Both the position numbers and the translations under genes were made by a program. Of a stretch of 64,000 nt of DNA, positions 53,801-62,233 are shown piece by piece. How positions within the stretch are numbered: position 1 is the first letter of the stretch; each line of letters begins with the position of its first letter. The notes under the pieces are model-generated. The model ran no database searches. It was given only the letters and a program-made list of their open reading frames with translations, and was not told the origin of the DNA. The stretch comes from Pontibacter sp. FD36. Lineage in GTDB: Bacteria; Bacteroidota; Bacteroidia; Cytophagales; Hymenobacteraceae. The stretch spans positions 248,001-312,000 of the forward strand of contig NZ_JADPMP010000003.1 of NCBI RefSeq assembly GCF_015686655.1, given 5' to 3'.

Positions 53801-54761
53801 CAAAGTATAGCTGACCATTATCTGCCATATAAATATGGCGGTCGTATTGAGAACTTGAACCTGTGCGGCTCCCCCCAAATCCCGCTAGTTTACCTCCCCT
53901 GTTGGTAGTCGTATTAAACCATAGGCTTATTGATAGACTTCTTGGATTGTAGGTATTTGGCGTTGTAATGTTATTAGTTGAGCCATTGAAATTATAGGCA
54001 CTATTTGCATTCCCAAATCGATCAGCCGAGGAAGTGGCACCTGATACAGTACCATTGTTATTTCCAGAAGCATCATCAGCATTGCCGCTAAAAGGGTAAG
54101 AAAAAAGAAGGCCGTTGGTTGGGGCAGTTGAGAGGTTTGGGAAATCATTCACAGTGACTGTTATGCGCGTCCTTGTACTCTGACCACATGAATTGCCAGC
54201 ACTTACATAATAGTCCCTGCTGCTAGTTAAACTAGGAGTATTGAAAGAAGTGCCCTCATATGTTGGTGTAGTACTTGTATTTGAAGTATACCAGCTATAT
54301 GTAACTCCATTAATAGGAGAAGATACACTAAGTGTAGCTGTGCTACCAGAACAAATTGGTAAAGCGTTTATTGATGGTGAAGAAGGAATAGCTGCATTAA
54401 CTGTTAGTGTTGAAACTGAAGTCTCGATGTCTTGCCAACCGCTCCAGCAAATCCCAAAACCAAATGTTGTACAGTATTCATATATAGCTTTATATCTTTT
54501 GTTGTTATCGCCAGCATTTGCGATAAAGGTATAAGTACTGTTAGTCGCTCCTTGTATATTATTCCAATTGGTCCCATTAGTACTGACTTGCCATTGGATT
54601 CTCCTGATATTACTCTGAGATATATCTGCTCTGAATGTAACCGAAGAACCAGCGCACACAGTCTGAGACTGTGCCTTAGCCGTTCCAACCGATAATACCA
54701 ACAGACCCAAAAATGCAAGCGCCAACTTCGCAGACCATCTTGCTCTACTTGATATCGACAT
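50877..54761 (-). pseudogene. T9SS-secreted multidomain adhesin-like protein, interrupted by in-frame TAA
   Basis: From the ATG at 54761, with signal peptide LALAFLGLLVLSVGTAKAQ, the frame reads two Ig-like units, a LamG/concanavalin-like domain (GLLFSYPFSGNADDASGNNN onward) and part of another Ig-like unit, then stops at TAA 53403-53405 after TGASYAW. The same frame goes on with GPGGWTSTDRTPNRANATV, then AGTYSLVVTVNGC, which completes that Ig-like unit. Further Ig or cadherin-like repeats, a legume-lectin-like domain (SLNNSFEITFNAYFGDNN, then DGIAFGFQ) and a T9SS type A sorting domain (VKAYPNPSQEYVRVEL, LATGVYFLKIKG, LVKQR) follow. As split, the first half lacks the sorting signal and the second lacks a signal peptide, so neither could be normally surface-displayed. 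One base change (for example TCA to TAA) would restore about 1,290 residues. Confidence 0.85.
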
Positions 54762-55434
54762 TAAATTAGGAATAATTGTTTTGAGCAAATCATCTAAACC
54801 AGCATACAGCAGGTTAATGTAATAGATAATGTATTTTGTACTAAAAAAAGGTAAAGTTGGTCTCATACACGACTGGCAATAAGCTTATTATTTGGTTTTA
54901 TGGTTACTGTTTAAGTTCAATTTTTTAATGTTGTTAGAACATTGAACTAAAAGTGTTTGAACCAATAAGGGAAATTATTATGCCAGTTATATTGAAAGTT
55001 ATAAGTGATGGGGTTTAGTTGCTATATATGTGCTATGTTATTGAATATTAGGTATATTGAATTTATGTTAATAGAAATTTTTTTTAAAATTATTCTGCCT
55101 TTCAATAACCTTTTAGATTGGTTTTCCATCAATGGGATATTTTTTCCAAGAATTGGAATTTATTATCAAATAGGTTAAATGTATTCTCTTGTTATTGTAT
55201 AAATCTGTGCTTTTATGGTAATAGAGCGGTGATGTAGAACTCAGAGGGTTGTTATTGTATAATTTTGCCTCGAATGGAAACTGATGCAATGTAAGAATGG
55301 GAAATAAGGGCGAGAGTAGAATCGCCCAAGTGAGAACGAAGCGTTATACGCCAGCCTATTAAGGTTAAGAACAGAAATCTAGTCCAGTGTAAAAATTAGC
55401 TAATATGTTCTAAAATGCCTTAAATATGGTATGC
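54762..55434. other. AT-rich intergenic region with direct repeats
   Basis: About 670 bases, clearly more AT-rich than the rest of the window. TTGTTATTGTATAA occurs twice, 60 bases apart (55189-55202 and 55249-55262). The second copy runs into TAATTTTG (55260-55267), a plus-strand -7-like box without a gene behind it, followed by a GGGCGA/TCGCCC hairpin (55308-55327). No coding sequence is seen. Confidence 0.5.
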
Positions 55435-56751
55435 TTAATCGTGAAGCGTAGTCTGCTTGGGCGGATCGAAATAACGCTGACCTGTAATCAACTCCTGCAT
55501 GCCCGCTATGGTCAGGTATACCTGGTCGAGCTGCTCGTCGGTGATGCAGTAAGGTGGGATGACATAAATAATGTTGCCAAGTGGTCTTAGAATGACGCCT
55601 TGCTCAAGTGCAAAGCTGTAAAGCGTATCACCTAGTTTATTGAAGTAAGAGGTACCATCCGCCTCAAACTCTACAGCTAATATAGTGCCTTGCTGTCTTG
55701 CTTCCAATACTTTAGGCTTATCCCTAAACTGATCGGCAAAAGCTGCGTGGCGCTGGCTGATGCGCGCGATATGCTGCTGTGTTTCATCCTGCAGCAGTAA
55801 GTCCATGCTGGCCAGGCCAGCGGCACAGGCAACTGGATTACCTGTGTAGCTGTGTCCATGAAACAGTGTCTTGTGTTTGTCGTCGCTTAAGAAAGCTTCA
55901 TAGATTTTTTCGTTGCAGGAGGTTGCCCCTAAGGCCATTGTGCCACCTGTGAGCCCTTTCGATAGAGTAAGCATGTCAGGCTTGCGCTGCAGGTAGTCGC
56001 TGGCGAAGGTGCGGCCGGTGCGGCCAAAGCCGGTCATCACTTCATCGGCAATGGTCAGGATGTCGTGTTGCTGGCAGATGGAGAGCAGTTGATCAAGCTT
56101 GGATGGGCTATACATGACCATGCCTGCCGTACCGAGCACAAGTGGCTCGTAAATAAAAGCGGCTATGTCTCCGCCGTGGGCATAAGCTTCCAATTGCTTT
56201 ACGGTCTCCTCTTCCTGCCCAGGTATAGGCACATCGATGAAACAAACTTCAAACAAATAAGACCAGAACGGAGCCGTGAAAGCACTGCGGGCACTCACAG
56301 CCATGGCGCCGAAGGTGTCGCCGTGGTAGCTATCACGAAAGGCGATGATTTTACGCTTTGGTATACCTTTGTTCTGCCAGTACTGGATCGCCATTTTGAG
56401 TGCGACTTCTACCGCCGTCGAGCCATTGTCAGAATAAAAAATGCGACTCTGGCCTTGGGGGAGTATTTGAAGCAGTCGTTCAGCAAAGGTAACAGCAGCA
56501 GGATGGGTGAAGCCAGCGAAAATCACATGTTCCAGTGTTCGCAACTGCTCGGCTACCTTTTGCGCGATGTAAGGGTGGGCATGGCCATGCAAATTTACCC
56601 ACCACGAAGCGACTGCATCTATATAGCTTTTTCCGTTCTCTGCAAATAAGAGCGCCTCTTCGCCCCGTACGATCGGTATAGGGAGTGCGGCGGTTTTCAT
56701 TTGCGTATAAGGATGCCAGATGACATTCTGGTCGCGTTCAGCTAGGCTCAT
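55435..56751 (-). CDS. bioA: Adenosylmethionine-8-amino-7-oxononanoate aminotransferase
   Basis: A 438-residue class III aminotransferase for the third-from-last step of biotin synthesis, with S-adenosylmethionine as amino donor. The start HPYTQMKTAALPIPIVRGEEALL and SWWVNLHGHAHPYI near 49-62 are BioA hallmarks. FRDSYHGDTFGAMAVS near 140-155, ADEVMTGFGRTGR near 238-250 and the PLP lysine in MLTLSKGLTGG near 270 complete it. It is the last of the minus-strand biotin genes, separated from bioD by 95 bases that hold a degenerate ACTC-type repeat. Confidence 0.95.
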   Translation of the reverse strand: MSLAERDQNVIWHPYTQMKTAALPIPIVRGEEALLFAENGKSYIDAVASWWVNLHGHAHPYIAQKVAEQLRTLEHVIFAGFTHPAAVTFAERLLQILPQGQSRIFYSDNGSTAVEVALKMAIQYWQNKGIPKRKIIAFRDSYHGDTFGAMAVSARSAFTAPFWSYLFEVCFIDVPIPGQEEETVKQLEAYAHGGDIAAFIYEPLVLGTAGMVMYSPSKLDQLLSICQQHDILTIADEVMTGFGRTGRTFASDYLQRKPDMLTLSKGLTGGTMALGATSCNEKIYEAFLSDDKHKTLFHGHSYTGNPVACAAGLASMDLLLQDETQQHIARISQRHAAFADQFRDKPKVLEARQQGTILAVEFEADGTSYFNKLGDTLYSFALEQGVILRPLGNIIYVIPPYCITDEQLDQVYLTIAGMQELITGQRYFDPPKQTTLHD

Positions 56752-56755
56752 TTTT

Positions 56756-56793
56756 GAATGAGTGAGTTAGTGATAGAGTAAATGAGTGATTTT
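56756..56793. repeat. Degenerate ACTC-type repeat between bioD and bioA
   Basis: GAATGAGTGAGTTAGTGA and its continuation are mostly four-base units close to GAGT (ACTC on the other strand), like the repeat at 27332-27392 but decayed. It lies in the untranslated gap before the bioA start. Confidence 0.6.
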
Positions 56794-56846
56794 TAGTAGA
56801 GTTTACTCAACAGGCAATCTTTAAGTTTATCCTTTGTTATACAGGT

Positions 56847-57461
56847 TTACAGGTAAGGTACAAAACTCTTAGCATACTCAGCTACAGCCTCTTGGCAGAA
56901 GTCGGCTTCCTGACGGATGGACGGCAGACGGCGCAAACCTGTATACTTGATTATAAAGTCCTCAGATGTTTGGTTCTCCTCGCCGTTGAAAATAATGCCT
57001 GCCACCGGCACTTTGCGGTAACGCAATACCTCTGCCGTGAGCAAGGTATGGTTAATGCTGCCGAGGTAGTTTCTGGAAACCAGAATCACTTCCAAGCCCA
57101 GTTGCTGCACCAGGTCCAGCACTAAATAGCGTTTGTTCAACGGCACCATCAAACCACCCGCGCCTTCAACGATCAGGTTGTTCTGGGTTTCGGGAAGCTT
57201 CAATCCGTGCACGTCAATTTCTATACCTTCAGCGGCTGCCGCTTTGTGCGGAGAGGCGGCCATCTTAAGGCGGTAGGCTTCAGGGTGAAATACGGATTTC
57301 TCATTTGAAATAAGACTTTTAACCGTGTCTGTATCGGTAAAGTCTAGACCGCCCGCCTGCACGGGTTTCCAGTAGTCGGCCTGCAGGGCTTCGGTGAGAA
57401 TGGCTGCGGCAACTGTCTTGCCAACGTCCGTTCCGATGCCTGTTACAAAATATCTTTTCAT
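56847..57461 (-). CDS. bioD: Dethiobiotin synthetase
   Basis: A 204-residue ATPase that closes the ureido ring to form dethiobiotin. The P-loop VTGIGTDVGKTVAAAIL is near residues 6-22. The DAPA/carbamate region DYWKPVQAGG near 30 and NLIVEGAGGLMVPLN near 94-108 are typical. It overlaps the end of bioF by four bases (ATGA type), showing coupling. Confidence 0.94.
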   Translation of the reverse strand: MKRYFVTGIGTDVGKTVAAAILTEALQADYWKPVQAGGLDFTDTDTVKSLISNEKSVFHPEAYRLKMAASPHKAAAAEGIEIDVHGLKLPETQNNLIVEGAGGLMVPLNKRYLVLDLVQQLGLEVILVSRNYLGSINHTLLTAEVLRYRKVPVAGIIFNGEENQTSEDFIIKYTGLRRLPSIRQEADFCQEAVAEYAKSFVPYL

Positions 57462-58591
57462 GTACCTTTCGCTATGGCCTGCACGAGGCCGTCAATTTCT
57501 TCTTCACTATTATAGGCATGCACGATCACGCGGAGCCGTTCTGTACCAATGGGCACAGTAGGGGGCAGCACGGGGCGCACATCAAATCCTGCTTGTTGCA
57601 GCGCAGCCGCCAACACCTTGAGTTGCCGGGACTGTTGCTGGAAAACAGATAGGATCACACTGTCTTCCGGGGTGCAGCGAATGCCGCTAAGTTTGTTCAG
57701 TTTCTGGTACAGTCGGGTCGCGAGTTGCTGCACGTGCTCACGCTCAGGCGCAAGTTCGGGCAGCAGGGTATAAGCGCACTTCAGGGCCACCAGCGCATGC
57801 GTTGGCAGACCTGTGGTGTAAATAAATGCTCTACTATAGTTAATCAAAAAGTCGCGCAGCACCTTGGGCCCAACCACGGCTGCCCCGTGACTGCCCATGG
57901 CTTTGCCATAGGTGATCACTTGCGCAAATACCTGGTCCTGCAGCCCTAGTGCCACTGTTAATCCTTCGCCATTCGGTCCGTACAAACCCACAGCATGGGC
58001 CTCGTCTACAATCAAAGCAGCACTGTGCTCATTACATACCTGAGTCAGCTCCTTTAGCGGGGCTTTGTCGCCATCCATGGAGTAAACCGATTCCACCACC
58101 ACGTATACCTGACCGGAAGCGAGCTTCAGCTTTTGACGCAGGTCTTCCACGCTGTTGTGGCGGAAGGCGTAGGTTTTGGCAAAGCTCAGGCGCAGACCGT
58201 CTTTCATAGAAGCATGGCTGGCCTCGTCATAAAACACGGTATCACCGCGCTGCGGCAAGGCAGACAGCAGGCCCACGTTGGCCGTATACCCCGAATTGAA
58301 AAGCAAAGCCGCCTCCCCCTTGTGGTAGGTCGCAATGATACCTTCCAACTCTTCGAAAAGGCCGTGGTTGCCGGATAGCAGTCGGGAGCCCGTTGCCCCC
58401 AATGGTAAATGTCTATAGTGCTCCTCTTCCTTGTGGATAAGTGCCCGCAGTTTCTCACTGCGAGCAAGGCCGAGGTAATCGTTGGAGCAGAAGTCAACTA
58501 GTCCGGCGGTGGTTTTGAGCGTACGCAAAGTATCCTGTACTGCCCGTTCCGCCAGCTTCTGCTGTAGTTTATTTTTCAGGACATCAGACAT
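57458..58591 (-). CDS. bioF: 8-amino-7-oxononanoate synthase
   Basis: A 377-residue PLP enzyme of the alpha-oxoamine synthase family that joins pimeloyl thioester and alanine. VDFCSNDYLGLARSEKLRAL near 32-51, GATGSRLLSGNHGLFEELE near 85-103, VDEAHAVGLYGPNGEG near 194-209 and the PLP lysine in ITYGKAMGSHGAAVVG near 229 are visible. It is encoded between bioB and bioD. The 245-base gap from bioB contains a small palindrome and a repeat-like stretch. Confidence 0.94.
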   Translation of the reverse strand: MSDVLKNKLQQKLAERAVQDTLRTLKTTAGLVDFCSNDYLGLARSEKLRALIHKEEEHYRHLPLGATGSRLLSGNHGLFEELEGIIATYHKGEAALLFNSGYTANVGLLSALPQRGDTVFYDEASHASMKDGLRLSFAKTYAFRHNSVEDLRQKLKLASGQVYVVVESVYSMDGDKAPLKELTQVCNEHSAALIVDEAHAVGLYGPNGEGLTVALGLQDQVFAQVITYGKAMGSHGAAVVGPKVLRDFLINYSRAFIYTTGLPTHALVALKCAYTLLPELAPEREHVQQLATRLYQKLNKLSGIRCTPEDSVILSVFQQQSRQLKVLAAALQQAGFDVRPVLPPTVPIGTERLRVIVHAYNSEEEIDGLVQAIAKGT

Positions 58592-58766
58592 GGGTTAGAA
58601 CTCAGTTTTCTGATTTCAATATAGGGTTAATGTCTTGATGCCTCTAAAGTTTAGAGATCAAAATAATGTCATCTCCTGAAGTATGACATCGGTATCATCA
58701 CGATAGTGCTTTGACACCGAGATTCCCTCTTGAGAGAGGCAGGGGTGTGTTATAGCTATTGCCTTA

Positions 58767-58807
58767 ATCCTTCGACCAGGATCCTTTCAGGATGACAGAG
58801 CGAAGAG
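58767..58807. repeat. Candidate dispersed intergenic repeat
   Basis: The stretch ATCCTTCGACCAGGATCC followed by TTTCAGGATGACAGAGCGAA resembles the CCTTCGAC...AGGATGACA intergenic sequences I remember from many bacterial genomes. It lies between bioB and bioF. Only one copy is in the window. Confidence 0.35.
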
Positions 58808-58836
58808 GCTTTCCGGCAATTTTTATCACCAAAGTC

Positions 58837-59835
58837 CTAGCAAACGTGCTGTGCTTCTTCTTTAAAGGACTTTCTTGGAGTAAGACCCAACAGGTCAAAC
58901 ATGGCTTTATCGGCGTCGAAGTCCGGGTTCGGCGTCGTCAGAAGCTTTTCGCCTGTGAAGATGGAGTTTGCACCGGCCAGGAAGCAAAGGGCTTGATCGG
59001 TTACACTCATGCGCTCACGGCCTGCTGACAGGCGTACCATGGTCTTCGGCATCAAAATACGGGCAGTGGCGATCATGCGGACCATTTCCCAAACGGTAAC
59101 CAGCGGCTGGTTTTCCAGTGGCGTGCCTTTTACCGGTACCAGCGCATTTACCGGTACAGATTCCGGGTGCTGCACCAGGGTAGACAAGGTATGGAGCATG
59201 CCGATACGGTCCTCGTCAGTTTCTCCCAAACCGATAATGCCACCTGAGCAAACGGATATACCTGCCTTGCGCACGTTCTCAATCGTATCGAGACGGTCGT
59301 CGTAGGTACGGGTCGTGATGATGTTGGAATAGTTTTCCTCAGAAGTGTCGAGGTTGTGGTTGTAGGCGTACAGGCCAGCTTCTTTCAGCTTTTCAGCCTG
59401 GTACTCGTTCACCATACCCAAGGTACAGCAAACTTCCAGTCCCATCTCGTTTACACCTTTCACCATGTCAAGCACTTTGTCGAAGTCGCGGTTGTCGCGC
59501 ACTTCGCGCCAGGCGGCACCCATGCAGAAGCGGGTAGAACCGCCGTCTTTGGCACGCTGAGCCGCTGTAAGTACTTGCTCCTGGCTCAACAGTTTGTGCA
59601 CATCCACACCCGTGTGGAAACGAGCTGCCTGCGGACAGTAAGAGCAGTCTTCCGGACAGCCACCGGTTTTCACTGACAACAAAGTACATACCTGCACCTC
59701 ACCAGTAGCCTGGTGCTGTTTATGTACATTGGCTGCTTCTACAATCAGTTCCAACACCGGTTTATAGTAGATCGCTTTGATCTCCTCCAGTGTCCAGTCG
59801 TTACGTATGGCTGCGTTTAGTCCGTCTTGCGTCAT
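58837..59835 (-). CDS. bioB: Biotin synthase
   Basis: A 332-residue radical SAM enzyme that inserts sulfur into dethiobiotin. The iron-sulfur motif is [18 protein letters not shown] with cysteines at 60, 64 and 67. [33 protein letters not shown] near 136-168 and [10 protein letters not shown] near 272 are BioB hallmarks. Conserved cysteines and the arginine for the second cluster are present. It is the first of the four minus-strand biotin genes. Genes for making pimeloyl-ACP (bioC, bioH or a substitute) are not in the window. Confidence 0.96.
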   Translation of the reverse strand: MTQDGLNAAIRNDWTLEEIKAIYYKPVLELIVEAANVHKQHQATGEVQVCTLLSVKTGGCPEDCSYCPQAARFHTGVDVHKLLSQEQVLTAAQRAKDGGSTRFCMGAAWREVRDNRDFDKVLDMVKGVNEMGLEVCCTLGMVNEYQAEKLKEAGLYAYNHNLDTSEENYSNIITTRTYDDRLDTIENVRKAGISVCSGGIIGLGETDEDRIGMLHTLSTLVQHPESVPVNALVPVKGTPLENQPLVTVWEMVRMIATARILMPKTMVRLSAGRERMSVTDQALCFLAGANSIFTGEKLLTTPNPDFDADKAMFDLLGLTPRKSFKEEAQHVC

Positions 59836-60142
59836 GTTTATCGGGTTTGGATTACGAAGATAATTTGAAGATTTAGGAATAAAAAATCAAGGTTGGGGGT
59901 ATGTTCAGTGGATAACTTGTTAACTATTTAAGCACATGTACTATTTCTGTGGAAAAAATGGTTTGTTAATTTGTTGGGAAGCAGCTTTTGGTAGGGCTGC
60001 GCGACCCTTAGGCTGTGGAAATAAAGTTGAAGCCGGACTTGCTGGTTGATGGCCTCAGGCTTTGTACAGGGCAACAGAAGAAGGGATTTTGGGGTATACC
60101 TGAATCTGTAAATTGTACCGATCTCTTCTTCATCGTTGAAAT
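59836..60142. other. Intergenic region between divergent bioB and a membrane protein gene
   Basis: These 307 bases must contain the biotin operon promoter. TATCTTCG on the minus strand near 59856-59863 is one base off TAnnTTTG but has no matching TTG. I see no clear BirA operator. Confidence 0.35.
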
Positions 60143-60889
60143 ATGCATTTGACCTCTACTTCTCCTACCACCACACCCTTGTTGCTTTCCCCTGAAAATG
60201 TGCTTCGGAAGCTCGCTGTCATTATTTTCGTGCTGCTGCTGGCTGATATTGCAGGAATCATACTGGAGAGTGTGTTGCAATACGAGTCGAGGCTGACCCG
60301 CTTGCTGGTACACTATTTTAATTTCAACGGCGAGAGCAACATACCTGCTTTTTTCTCTTCGGTGATGTTGTTAGCGGCTAGTGGACTCCTCTTTCTGATA
60401 AACCGTCAGCAGAGAAACGCGGCACAGGAACATTATACCCGTCATTGGTTTATCTTGGGGTGCATCTTCCTGTTTATGGCCATCGATGAGAACACACAGA
60501 TACACGAGCGGGTGGCGGATTTTGTGCGTCCGCGTCTGGCAACTGACCTGTCGGGTATGCTGCATTGGGCCTGGGTGGTGCCCTATAGCGTGCTCACATT
60601 GGCTGTTGTTGCTTATTTTATCGGGTTTGTGCTTCGCCTGCCTACTTATACCCGTAACCTGATCCTGCTGTCGGGGGCGCTGTTTGTGGGCGGTGCGCTC
60701 GGACTGGAGTTTTTTGAAGGCTACCTGTACAAGCGCTACGGACTTGATCACCTGTACAACCGCATCCTCTACTGCCTGGAAGAGTTGATGGAAATGTCAG
60801 GGGTAGCGCTGTTTATTTATGCGCTGCTCGACTACCTGACAAGATATGGCACCCAGGTCCTGATTGCTCCCAAAAACAGAGACGTATAA
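60143..60889 (+). CDS. Multi-pass membrane protein, unknown
   Basis: A 248-residue integral membrane protein with about six hydrophobic segments (near 24-46, 70-90, 104-120, 140-163, 174-195 and 215-238). Polar loops include MAIDENTQIHERVADFVRPRL near 117-137 with a DENxxxHE pattern also seen in other uncharacterised membrane proteins, and GLEFFEGYLYKRYGLDHLYN near 194-213. Acidic and His residues within or beside membrane segments could bind a metal, which is speculation. It is not a family I can name. The helicase gene follows 56 bases later. Confidence 0.7.
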   Translation: MHLTSTSPTTTPLLLSPENVLRKLAVIIFVLLLADIAGIILESVLQYESRLTRLLVHYFNFNGESNIPAFFSSVMLLAASGLLFLINRQQRNAAQEHYTRHWFILGCIFLFMAIDENTQIHERVADFVRPRLATDLSGMLHWAWVVPYSVLTLAVVAYFIGFVLRLPTYTRNLILLSGALFVGGALGLEFFEGYLYKRYGLDHLYNRILYCLEELMEMSGVALFIYALLDYLTRYGTQVLIAPKNRDV

Positions 60890-60895
60890 TATGTG

Positions 60896-60903
60896 TACCT
60901 TTG
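60896..60903 (+). promoter_or_regulatory. -7 promoter box of the DEAD-box gene
   Basis: TACCTTTG is an exact TAnnTTTG match, 42 bases upstream of the ATG at 60946. No TTG lies at a proper distance. Confidence 0.45.
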
Positions 60904-60945
60904 CCGGTGCGCGGGCAGGTCGCCCGGCGATCTATACCTGAATCT

Positions 60946-62088
60946 ATGTCATTTTCGTCATTAGGCCTTTCGGCACCACTGCTTCGTTCCATTCAAGAGC
61001 AAGGCTATACTGCTCCTTATCCTATTCAGACACAGGCTATACCTGCCATTCTGAAAGGTAAGGACCTGCTAGGTATAGCCCAGACGGGTTCGGGCAAGAC
61101 GGCCAGTTTCGCGCTGCCTATACTGGAGCTATACCAGCAGAAGCAGGCCGGTCGCAACCGCTATGTGCGCACACTGGTGCTAGTGCCGACACGCGAACTG
61201 GCAGTACAGATCGAAGAGGTATTCAAAGCTTTTGGCAAAGGACTGGACAGACCGGTGAAGACACTGGCCGTGTATGGAGGTATCTCGATCAACCCGCAGA
61301 TGATGAAACTGAGTGGTACAGATGTGCTCGTTGCCACACCTGGCCGACTACTCGACCTGATCGAAAACAAAGCGGTGCACCTGTCGGAAGTGGAAACGCT
61401 GGTGCTCGACGAGGCTGACAAAATGCTGAATTTGGGCTTTCAGGAAGAGGTAAACAAGCTACTCGGCATGTTGCCTGCCCGACGGCAAAACCTCCTCTTC
61501 TCAGCTACACTGAGCCAGGATGTGGAGGATTTGATCAGCAAACTCCTGACAGATCCGGTGCGGGTAACCGTGCAGGAGGAGGCCACGGTGCCGGAGTTGA
61601 TCAAGCAGGTGGCCTACCAGGTAGGACCCGAGAAAAAGGGGCCGCTGCTTCGTTACCTGATCCGGCAGCACGACATGCAGCAGGTGCTGGTATTTGCTTC
61701 GTCCATCCGCACGGCCGATAATGTGGTGGGTAAACTCAAAAAGCATGGAATTGAAGCCGCCGCTTTTCACGGTGACAGAAGTCAGGGCGGTAGAACAGAG
61801 GCGCTTCGTCAGTTCAAGGCCGGCAAGCTCCGCGTACTGGTCGCCACCGATCTGGCCTCACGAGGTATAGACATCAAGTTCCTGCCCTATGTGATCAACT
61901 ACGAATTGCCACGCTCTCCAAAAGACTACGTGCACCGCATCGGCCGCACCGGTCGTGCCGAAGCCTCTGGCGAAGCCATTTCGCTGATTACGCCAGAAGA
62001 TGCGCATCACTTCAAGATCATCCAGAAGAAAATGGGAGTAAGAGTAGAAATACTGCCGACCGACGAAATCGATTTGCAGGGGCAGTAA
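60946..62088 (+). CDS. DEAD-box ATP-dependent RNA helicase
   Basis: A 380-residue RNA helicase, the minimal two-domain core without the usual C-terminal extension. The ATG at 60946 gives SFSSLGLSAPLLRSI. Motifs in order: Q motif YTAPYPIQTQAIP near 21-33, Walker A AQTGSGKT at 45-52, PTRELAVQ near 82, TPGRLLDLI near 130, VLDEADKML (DEAD box) near 150, SATLSQDVE near 183, ATDLASRGIDI near 297-307 and HRIGRTGRA near 322-330. It probably remodels ribosomal or messenger RNA in the cold or in ribosome assembly. Its closest well-known relative is RhlE. Confidence 0.94.
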   Translation: MSFSSLGLSAPLLRSIQEQGYTAPYPIQTQAIPAILKGKDLLGIAQTGSGKTASFALPILELYQQKQAGRNRYVRTLVLVPTRELAVQIEEVFKAFGKGLDRPVKTLAVYGGISINPQMMKLSGTDVLVATPGRLLDLIENKAVHLSEVETLVLDEADKMLNLGFQEEVNKLLGMLPARRQNLLFSATLSQDVEDLISKLLTDPVRVTVQEEATVPELIKQVAYQVGPEKKGPLLRYLIRQHDMQQVLVFASSIRTADNVVGKLKKHGIEAAAFHGDRSQGGRTEALRQFKAGKLRVLVATDLASRGIDIKFLPYVINYELPRSPKDYVHRIGRTGRAEASGEAISLITPEDAHHFKIIQKKMGVRVEILPTDEIDLQGQ

Positions 62089-62233
62089 GAAATCATGGCT
62101 GCAAACGCCATGTAGAGGGGAGGCAGCGATTCCTTTTTTACCATCCTAAAAGGATCTTAGTATAGTTTCCCCCTACTTCCACCAGTAGCATCTGATTACC
62201 TCAGGCACCCATACTTATGCCATTCATGCTTTT

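Noticed and set aside
62094..62112. CATGGC/GCCATG hairpin after the DEAD-box gene as terminator
   Set aside because: Only six pairs with a seven-base loop and no T-run; too weak to call.
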